Positions 55,801 to 64,000 of a DNA stretch of 64,000 nt are shown in pieces (position 1 is the first letter of the stretch; the number at the start of each line of letters is the position of its first letter). The notes under the pieces were generated by a model that did not search any database, was not told the origin of the DNA, and saw only the letters and a list, made by a program, of their open reading frames with translations. Origin of the DNA: Antennarius striatus (taxonomy: Eukaryota; Chordata; Actinopteri; Lophiiformes; Antennariidae); the NCBI RefSeq assembly GCF_040054535.1, contig NC_090797.1, positions 13,035,001-13,099,000 on the forward strand. Direction: 5' to 3'. The position numbers and the translations under genes were made by a program.

Positions 55801-56067
55801 CTGTGGTCACTATGGCAACAACTGTAGTGGCTACAGCGGTTGTCTGTGCCGGCGTCGGTGCCGGCGTCGGTGCCGGCGTGGGTTCGTCTGTCTTCCCAGC
55901 ATCAGCTGCCGGTGCTCCGGTCTGGTCGGGCGATGCGGTGATGCCGACGATAACGCCGTCGTCAGCCGCTACGACTGTAGGCGCCAACGTGGTGGAGGCG
56001 GCGTCCTTCGACACGGACGTAGCGCTGTCCTCATCGTCAGACGAAGAGACGCTTTGAAGCAGGAGGC
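52656..56067 (-). CDS. podxl: Podocalyxin (podxl), seven coding exons, missing signal-peptide exon
   Basis: Podocalyxin is a CD34-family transmembrane sialomucin; its anti-adhesive ectodomain acts on podocyte, vascular and apical epithelial surfaces. Exons in transcript order: 56067-55402, 55042-54816, 54727-54704, 53811-53556, 53468-53425, 53320-53201 and 52850-52656. All junctions are GT-AG and phases agree throughout. The fragment encodes 510 residues: a Thr/Ser/Ala/Pro-rich mucin region (about 1-305), a membrane-proximal module with six cysteines (about 307-392), a 23-residue membrane helix (about 413-435) and a conserved cytoplasmic tail ending DTHL, the PDZ-binding motif. The first base of the opening Gly codon must come from an upstream exon with the start codon and signal peptide. 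Human podocalyxin is 558 aa, so little else is missing. The tail and convergence with mkln1 make the assignment firm. Confidence 0.93.
53201..53320 (-). CDS. podxl: podxl transmembrane exon
   Basis: Encodes KPKDNK, a helix beginning [19 protein letters not shown], then the basic juxtamembrane stretch [10 protein letters not shown], where podocalyxin family tails recruit ezrin/NHERF. It is exactly 40 codons, phase 0-0. The donor CCCAG/GTGGGA is acceptable. Confidence 0.92.
53425..53468 (-). CDS. podxl: podxl 44-nt juxtamembrane exon
   Basis: A short exon between acceptor TTCTTACAG and donor CACG/GTAACA, encoding (V)[14 protein letters not shown] just outside the membrane. The split Val codon joins the previous exon in phase, and it ends in phase 0. 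Confidence 0.82.
53556..53811 (-). CDS. podxl: podxl membrane-proximal cysteine module exon
   Basis: Encodes a folded-looking juxtamembrane module with six cysteines: TCSCDG, YCTHVSC, LVELCRR and GNCSLTW, ending HVEINGK. NCS is a potential N-glycosylation site. The donor AAAG/GTGAAG is clear. The acceptor is less certain: ATGAG/GAAGCG at 53812-53813 is the only AG seen that matches phase 0 after an upstream in-frame TAA, but its pyrimidine tract is poor. Confidence 0.78.
54150..54665 (+). mobile_element. hAT-type miniature element (copy 2) in podxl intron
   Basis: Begins CAGGGGGGGTCAAACTCATT with GGGGCCACATCAGC and ends GGCCACATGTGGCCCCCGGG, TTGGGTTGGACACATGTG, matching the terminal design of a common vertebrate hAT non-autonomous family. 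It lies in the 892-bp podxl intron on the opposite strand to podxl. The copy at 2980-3312 is inverted relative to it. Confidence 0.82.
54704..54727 (-). CDS. podxl: podxl 24-nt microexon
   Basis: A 24-nt segment between the strong acceptor TTTCTCTGCAG and the strong donor GAG/GTAAGA, encoding VTLHTRHE in phase 0. The phases on both sides are 0, so skipping it would keep the frame. It could be alternatively spliced. Confidence 0.65.
54816..55042 (-). CDS. podxl: podxl second mucin exon
   Basis: Follows the acceptor CATTGACAG and reads [19 protein letters not shown], then further Thr/Pro-rich mucin sequence to [10 protein letters not shown]. Length is 227 nt, phase 1 in and 0 out. Two donors lie three bases apart (CTG/GTGGTG and GTG/GTGAGA); the second is stronger and is used here. 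Confidence 0.82.
55402..56067 (-). CDS. podxl: podxl mucin-domain exon (first exon seen here)
   Basis: This 666-nt exon starts after the acceptor CTGTTTCAG, completing a Gly codon, and reads [21 protein letters not shown] 221-codon Thr/Ser/Ala/Pro/Val-rich stretch without cysteine follows, typical of a heavily O-glycosylated mucin. A 12-bp unit at about 55845-55885 gives the [11 protein letters not shown] run. It ends ATCGCAG/GTATGT in phase 1. The hydrophobic GLLL start may be the tail of the signal peptide. Confidence 0.85.
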
Positions 56068-57199
<1,132 letters not shown>

Positions 57200-57558
57200 G
57201 CACCTGTAGCCTGTCACGTCCACTTGCTTTGCCTTCCTCTATATTTAGCATCACACAGTTTATCAAAGTGTGTTGTTTTGTCAGATCCTTTCTCGTTGTT
57301 CACGTGTCTTTTTTTAAATCCGTATCCAAACACACTCGCGTGTGTATTTTTGTATTTTACTGATCTTTTCACTGCTTTTTAAATTCAGGACACGGCAGAC
57401 TTTTTTTTTTTCTTCTTCTTTTCTGCAAACCACTGGAACTTTGGCACATTTTTCATAATTCTTTTGTGTTTGCTTTTCATTCTCAGAACTCTTGACTACT
57501 TTAGCTCCTGTTTGGGGGCAGGTGTTCTCCCAGCGCTGGAGGAACCCTAAGAGATCCA

Positions 57559-57589
57559 AGTCTGGTTCCACACAAAGTGGAACCAGACT
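57559..57589. repeat. Perfect 13-bp inverted repeat (stem-loop)
   Basis: AGTCTGGTTCCAC at 57559-57571 and its exact complement at 57577-57589 surround a 5-nt loop. No role can be assigned from sequence. Confidence 0.9.
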
Positions 57590-57880
57590 CGACCAACCGT
57601 TACCGGCTGACGCCACTTCAGCATTCCTATCAGTGTGAAAGCAAACAGAACACAGTGGCTCCTGCCAAGACCAGCGGTCCCTAATTAAACCTAATCCTGC
57701 ACTAATAAAAACAAGACTTGTCAGATTAGGTTGTAGAAAAAAAATTAATCCATCACTTCATCCCAAATGTTTTTGTGTATTTGATAAAAATGCCAAAATA
57801 AAGTGACAGAAATCCAAGGATCTGTTTATTTTATTCTCATCCATTCCAAAATTAATCCAGCCAAAGAGAGGAGAGAATAT

Positions 57881-57881
<1 letters not shown>

Positions 57882-57947
<66 letters not shown>
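57882..57947. repeat. (CA)n microsatellite
   Basis: 66 bp pure AC tract. Confidence 0.98.
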
Positions 57948-57949
<2 letters not shown>

Positions 57950-58355
57950 TGATTTTTTTTTTATGGCTTCTGACCAAATAATTCAGAATAAACTTTTATT
58001 TGTGACGATAAATCAAACTGGTCCTGTTTGGTTTCTTTGTGCAGTTTCCTTTTTTACTGACTGTTTTATTAAACCTTCTACACGATTTCAAAACGTTTAT
58101 GGAGTCATGTAGAATGAAAATGAAATTATAAATGATGTCAGTAAACAACACTTCTGCTTCCTTATAATGAAAGCACAATTTGTAATATATTCTAATATAT
58201 TCTAATATATTGTAATATATTCTAATATATAATCTTTCTGTATTTTCTGTGTTTTATTTTCCAACAATAAATGTATTCATGTCTCTTTGACTCTGTCCTT
58301 GGCAGCAGCAGACGGTAGCCTTGGTCAGGGTGTTTGTGGCCAGCGTGACCTACTC

Positions 58356-58399
<44 letters not shown>

Positions 58400-60215
58400 T
58401 GGTGGGGGGGTCAGACAGCAGAGGGTGTGAGAACGGCCCTGCTGTCCTTTCCCTGGCTCTTCTCTTTACGTCTTAATTCCATCGGTGTCAGGAAACGGTC
58501 GTGTTGCTTTAGGCTCGTGCGTGACTTCTAATTGTGTAACACGCCTCACACACGTGACCTTCAGCTGGCAGAGGGACGTTTGTGTTTGGTGTTACTTCAC
58601 CACGCGTGTGTTTGTAATGCAACAGAACACGCTAAGAACCACTAGGGAGTGAAATGAACCTGATCATCTAGTGGCCCCTTGAGCACGACTGAGTCTAAGT
58701 GGAGGTCCTGCGGGGGTCAAAGGTCACTCTCTGTCTCTTGCCCTCCCTGTAGGGGGTCCCACTGCTCGCTTCCAGAGGGCGTCGACCTCATCCTGTTCCG
58801 TGTGAGAACCACCGTCCACACACATTAACAGAGTGACTGTGCAGCCAGAGGGTGGACACCCCCCTCCCTGACTGCCTGTGGTAAATGAATGGCCCCATAA
58901 ACAAGGGGACACGCGGGAGACAAGGGGGACACAATTATTGCTCTTCTCCTTATCATATGATTTGCTCCTATTTAGAGCGTTGGGGCCGACCTGATGTTGG
59001 GTGAGGAGACCTGAAGGTGTTGGATGGGGGGGGTTGAGGTCAGGGCTCCATGATTTCCAGTGAAATTTATTTCTAAACTACAGAAATATTTTATATGGAC
59101 CAGGTTTGTGCATCAGGATGTTGTCATGGTGACAACAAGAAGGGAACAAAAACATATCAAAACAACCTGTGTCCCTGGAATGGAAATACTTAAAATAAAA
59201 TCTTAGATGCTAACTTTTAACTCAATATAATATTGGAAAAAATGCTCTTCCATTCAACAAAAAATTCACAATTTATCCATTTCGAACACGGAAATCACCG
59301 TTACGTTTTGATCTCACGCCAGTTTCTTGTCACGAGATTCACCTGCGTGATTCAGCCTTATTAAGTTTGACCAAACCAAAAATGAATGAAGAAAAAAGAA
59401 AGAAAGACAGATATTACTGTGGATATTGCAGATAAAGACGCAGAAGAAGCAAAGCGAAAACCAGCAAAAATCCAAACATTTGTACCGCAGTGGATGCGAT
59501 TGTTTCTGTGGTTGAAAATAATATATAATTTTACTGTTTTTTTCTATTTACTTACACAGTTCTGACATCATTATTAATAAAAACCTTCAAGTTAACAGTA
59601 TGTTTAGTTTTAATATTGAACTATAGGCAAAACTCAATCCTTGCGTACGCTTCTACCGCATATTCTGTTTTTATGCATTTGGGATGCATAAACATCATGT
59701 TGGGATGCACACGTTTTGTTTGAAGTGCATCCCAGGGATGCACTGCTTTCTGGAGGTAAAATGAACTCTGGGGGATGACAGACATAGAAAGACTTTCCAG
59801 CTAAATCCTTTTATTAATGTAATATTCCTGTAGATGGTTTTTTTTATGATCGGTTGTGTGTGTGTCTGTGTGTGTGTCCGGGGAAAGGGGGGGGGCAGTG
59901 CTCACAGAATTAAGGTGTTAAAAGTCTTATCAGATGTGACAACTACCCCTCTGTAATAAAAACACACACGTACTATTATTATTTAACAACCAACAATGAA
60001 CCATTATGAAACAAGGGGTGAGTAACTTTTACTGCATGACGCTGACACACTTTTTGTTATTGATTCAGAACAAGAACAGACACCGGCGGGTCCGTCTAAA
60101 CGCTGGAACAGAGGGAGGAACACGTCAACAATAGTCCAAGTAAATCAAATCAAATACAGCCGTGTAAGAAACGCTGGAAACACGCATTATGTTGTCACCA
60201 AGCTTCAAACTTTGT
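57948..60215. other. Right flank, no gene seen
   Basis: Has a short TAATATATTC iteration (58180-58230), a TG tract (58357-58398), G-runs (58402-58410, 59888-59896) and otherwise unique DNA. No exon, RNA gene or transposon could be supported. Confidence 0.5.
58357..58398. repeat. (TG)n microsatellite
   Basis: TG tract of about 21 units. Confidence 0.96.
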
Positions 60216-60224
60216 ATGTGTGTG

Positions 60225-60292
<68 letters not shown>

Positions 60293-60296
60293 CGTG
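60216..60296. repeat. (TG)n microsatellite
   Basis: TG tract of about 40 units with CG steps at each side. Confidence 0.97.
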
Positions 60297-60841
60297 CCAA
60301 CTATCCAGCCGGTAATCCGTCCCGCTTGCCACAACCTGAATGGAACCTGAATTGATGAACTCCTGAGTGTGAACTGTCCTCCGTTTGGCGGGACAAACAG
60401 AGCAGAGTAAATAAAATAAATGTAGCTGCCCCCCCACCCCCCACCCCAGCCCCCACCAGAGCACTGGTGGGACAAAGCTGCCCGTTGGCTTCTTGACAGC
60501 CTGGACAAAAGCACCTCCGACCCCACGTGTGGCCCTCAGGCATGGGCCGCTCCTCACTGCAGACCCCTGCTGCAACCCAGGCCTGTTAGGGTTCATACCC
60601 CCCCACCCCACCCCCCACCCCACCCATTACCATTGAGAAGGGTAATTCAGCTCTCTGAGACTCAGGGGGCTGCTGGTGGTGGGACTGAGAAAGGGAAGGG
60701 AGGGGTCTTTGCTGTATTGGTGAAAAGGGTGTGAATGTAAAAACACTGAGTGGGAACAAAAGAGAGACAAGTGGGGATGGGGGGGGGGTAGAGAAGAGCT
60801 CCAGACGCTGTAAATGTGATGGGCACATGATAATGACTGAC

Positions 60842-60870
<29 letters not shown>
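60842..60870. repeat. (CA)n microsatellite
   Basis: CA run of about 14 units. Confidence 0.94.
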
Positions 60871-60873
<3 letters not shown>

Positions 60874-60954
60874 CTCATAACTCACAAACAACACACTCCC
60901 AGTCCTCAAACTACCACCGTCCGACTGTGAACATACTGCTGACTGCTACAGAGG

Positions 60955-61020
60955 GAGACCTCAACTTACAAACATTCGACTTATGAACATTTAGAGATAC
61001 GTACAAACGTGCACCGCCGT
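60955..61020. repeat. Fragment of the ACTTACAAAC/CGACTTATGAAC dispersed repeat
   Basis: CTCAACTTACAAACATTCGA and CTTATGAACATTTAGAGATA follow the pattern of a short fish dispersed repeat, also visible in diverged form at 9000-9085. Confidence 0.5.
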
Positions 61021-61325
61021 GTCCGACTATCGTACTGCACCTCCGCTTTCTGCCTCCTCAAAGATTTCATTATAAGGAGCAAAATCTTAACCTAATCTGA
61101 TTTAAGAAATAAATCACCAGTGACATTTATCGGTAGGTACTGGAACTAAACTTGTGTAAATTAGTATGATTATATATTTTTATTCTCATTTATTGTAATT
61201 CCTAGTGATTTTAATAGTCCAGTACATGTGGTGGACAGACTTAAGTCAGGTGAAATGACCTCCATGTCCCCCACATAGTACCATCGTTCAGAAATGATTT
61301 CTGTAGCTACGTCAAAACGATGAAA

Positions 61326-61326
<1 letters not shown>

Positions 61327-61374
<48 letters not shown>
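61327..61374. repeat. (CA)n microsatellite
   Basis: 48 bp AC tract. Confidence 0.97.
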
Positions 61375-61375
<1 letters not shown>

Positions 61376-61379
61376 AATG

Positions 61380-62700
61380 GCTAATGGAGCGGCAGCTGAC
61401 TCCTGTTTTCCTTTAACCTGAGACGTGACAGGGAGCAGATGAAAAGAGCATTTGGAGAGAAGAGATGAAGGAAGAAGGAATGAGGAGGTCCGACTGAGGG
61501 ATTTGAGGGGGAGGAGGTGAAGGAAAGTCCAGGACGGTACCAGCCACAGGCCTGATTAATGGACACCTGGGTGTGCAGCGAGGCATGTGGGTAGAAGCAG
61601 GGAGTATGAGGTTAAAGCTGGGGTGAGGTGGTGGTGGTGGTGGTGATGGTGGTGGGGGGGGGCTCTTCATCTGGACCATCAGGCAGTGAAGAAACGCTGG
61701 CCTTCAGACAGCGGTACACATGCCGACCCAGCCCGACCTTTAACACCCCGATCCACACGTCATTATAAAGGATACTTCAGGGGTCAGGGGTCAGACATTT
61801 GAGACACAATTAAATAATTTCCCAGATGCTTGTGCGAAAATAAAATAAGGAATAATAATATATTTTCTTTCATGCAAATGAAATCTACCAACAGCTGCTC
61901 CGTTTCCAAAACAAAGCAAGTATAAGACTGATGGTTGGTTGTTAAAAAAAGCCTCCATATGAGAGTACAACGACTCATGGACGCCGTGCGTTTGGTAATT
62001 ATGATCAGAGAAGGATTTAGCGTTGAATTCCATCAGACCTATTACCACAGGGCAGACACCTGCTTATTGAAAACTGTCTTCAAGCTACGAGCAGGAAGTG
62101 GAGTCCAAAACCAGCAGACAGATTGGAGACAATATATTATATTCTTAAAAAATATGAATCGTATCTATCAAATGTCAAAATGTGTTTACCGTTCACTTAA
62201 AATAACTCACATCAATTCACATGTTCTCATCCAGCGGAGTGGGACGGGGCGGCTCAAGGCCGTCTGCTGACACACCCTCCTTGGGAACTGGGATGTTGAT
62301 AAAGGTTTTTTCCGATCTATTGTTCCCTTTCTCTCCCATGCGTGGCAGCCAGCGCAGACACTAGAAGAGTGTACCAAGCAGGCCGCGTCTCCCCGGGGTT
62401 CCTGGTCCGTCCGCTGGTGTCCGGACCGGCCAGGAACACTTTCTTATCTTGTAGGAAACGGGACAAGTCGTGAACCACAAAGTCATGAGACAAATGGTCT
62501 GCAGAGAGGTTAGGAAGTCCTGGAGAGGACTGATAACGGAAGACTCTGGAGCAGGACCTGAATGATTCATTCGTTGAAGATACTAAACCAATATGCTTCA
62601 ACTGAACCCAGTGGAGGGGTTGGGTTGAAGTTGATGCAGGTTTGAAAAGAATGTTGGAAACAGCATTTTTTTTTAAATGTTTTTTTTTTTGAAGATATGA
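61380..62700. other. Right flank, no gene seen
   Basis: GGT/GGA-rich stretch at 61620-61665, then unique DNA. 62230-62600 is GC-rich with a 94-codon minus-strand frame that resembles nothing known. No splice-flanked exon was supported. Confidence 0.5.
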
Positions 62701-62719
62701 AATAATACAATAGTTTCTT

Positions 62720-62995
62720 ATCTACACAAATCTACTGAAATATCATGGGAGGGAGTGTAATAGGCCAGGAAATCTGACCAGATGTGTGTGGAAGTCTTTG
62801 GCCTTGGTTTGAGGTACGCTCCATTCTAGTTTGCATTGAAACAATCGCCTTTGTGAAATATGATGGAATACTCCTCCGGTCCCGGACGGGCTCTTTTTGG
62901 ACAATGTTGCTCCCAAAATATTGAGTCAACAACCCAATCTCTCCTCCAGTGAGAGTTATATATGAGAGGGCTTTAAAATAGGACATTTGTTGAGG
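62720..62995. other. High-complexity block with Oct/Sox-like motifs, candidate conserved element
   Basis: Repeat-free DNA with TTTGCAT (62830-62836), ACAAT (62841-62845) and CTTTGTG (62849-62855) closely spaced, then TATATATGAGAGGGC. The motif cluster suits a POU/SOX-bound enhancer. It has no coding signature. Confidence 0.35.
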
Positions 62996-63387
62996 GTGCG
63001 CCTAGAGTGCAGAAAATACTATGAATAAAAATAAATTAAAAAACCCCCCCCCCACATATTATCTTCTGTTGATGATTTAAAAATATCAGCAGCAGGTTTC
63101 GCGAAGGCTTCTCTTTCACTCACAAAGTGAAATTTTGCACCTGAATGTGTGCAAAACGTTGCTGAAGGCGTCAGAGCGGGTAAGCAGGGGTTAAACACAC
63201 ACAGATGCACATTCACACGCTTCAAAAAAAAAAAAAAGAAAGAAAGAAACACGTGAGGCAGCCGATGGGCTTCAGACTTCTTTTTTTTTGTCACTTTTTT
63301 TTTTCACGCAATAAGTGTGAACACACAGCGGTGGTGAGACCCCAGCAGGTGCATAGTTGAAGAGAAACACTCTACTGCTACTCTACA
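62996..63387. other. Right flank, no gene seen
   Basis: A- and T-runs, a C-run at 63044-63053 and unique DNA. No gene was recognised. Confidence 0.5.
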
Positions 63388-63423
63388 GGGAGGGGGGATT
63401 GGGGGGGGGGGGGGGGTCGGGGG
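63388..63423. repeat. Poly-G tract
   Basis: Three G-runs including a 16-nt run, then GGGGG; it could form G-quadruplexes. A further G-run lies at 63521-63530. Confidence 0.9.
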
Positions 63424-63584
63424 CTTCATTATTCAGCCTCCTTCTGTCCTCACACACACAGCTAAAGACTTTGTGTGTCTTTGGAGGGAGTCCTTCTCAG
63501 TGGTGGAGAGGCGGGGAGGTGGGGGGGGGGGCAGATGTTTCATAGTGAAGGACACTCACAGATCAAATCAGAAACTGTGCTAAT

Positions 63585-63628
63585 AAATAAGTAAATAAAT
63601 AAATAAAAATAAGTAAATAAATAAAAAT
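63585..63628. repeat. (AAAT)n microsatellite
   Basis: AATA tetranucleotide run with AAGT interruptions. Confidence 0.9.
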
Positions 63629-64000
63629 TCATTTTCATTTTGGTGGGTCACAGCTTCTCCCAGGTAAGAGCTGAGCTCCTATACAACGTGACTCAGACGA
63701 ATGTCCTCTCCATTCAGCGGTGCAACGCCACTCAGAAGTACTTCATTCATTCCTCCACACCCACTTCACATCCTGCTGCTGTGGGATTTTTGCCCATGAG
63801 GTGATTAATAACAAAACTCTAGACTTAACCAGAGATTCCCGTCACCAGCTGACAGAGTACCGAATGAATATTTGTAAGTAAACTGCTTTGTAGTCCGTCA
63901 GGTCTCAGCTCACCGGCTACACCGCAATAAAATAACACAACCGGCTAGTTCATGACATTTACACAAGGATTGGACTTCAGCACAATTTTGATTTATTCAC

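Noticed and set aside
55632..56057. 141-codon plus-strand frame rich in Val/Gly/Ala
   Set aside because: It is the antisense shadow of the podxl mucin exon, an effect of the GC-rich Thr/Pro/Ala codons.
62317..62601. 94-codon minus-strand frame in GC-rich DNA, considered as a podxl first exon
   Set aside because: No signal-peptide hydrophobic core and no phase-1 donor in the right place.

Overview
The window is vertebrate nuclear DNA and most probably comes from a ray-finned (teleost) fish. Genes are split by GT-AG introns. Intergenic DNA is full of long (CA)n, (GATA)n, (ATCT)n and (GAT)n microsatellites and of familiar fish dispersed repeats: RTE-like LINE ends, hAT miniature elements, a Tc1 remnant and SINE/LINE tails. 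The two recognisable proteins are vertebrate genes. The species cannot be told from the sequence.

Two protein genes are supported. (1) mkln1 (muskelin, a CTLH/GID E3 ligase subunit) lies on the + strand, with 18 coding exons from 28,176 to 46,921 and a long 3' UTR ending near 50,585. (2) podxl (podocalyxin, a CD34-family sialomucin) lies on the - strand, with seven coding exons from 56,067 down to 52,656. Its signal-peptide exon was not found and is probably beyond the right edge. The genes converge tail to tail, the MKLN1-PODXL arrangement known from the human 7q32 region.

Layout. 1-22,850: no recognisable coding exon; microsatellites, minisatellites and repeat remnants, interspersed with high-complexity unique blocks that look like conserved non-coding DNA (10.2-10.6, 16.5-16.95, 17.46-17.7, 18.5-18.95, 19.2-19.5 kb). 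22,850-23,330: a CpG-rich promoter-like island with two CACGTG E-boxes and a good minus-strand splice donor, with no gene assigned. 23,450-28,000: microsatellite cluster and dispersed repeats. 28,000-50,585: mkln1. 50,600-56,067: podxl 3' UTR and exons. 56,068-64,000: probably podxl intron 1 or upstream DNA, with several long CA/TG tracts and one candidate Oct/Sox enhancer-like block.

The most noteworthy anomaly is in mkln1 exon 4: relative to the conserved protein the exon carries a net +2 (or -1) frame change, while the other 17 exons join perfectly in frame to give a 729-residue protein. It is either an assembly error or a real lesion. No CRISPR, prokaryotic operon, viral genome or clearly undescribed system was found.
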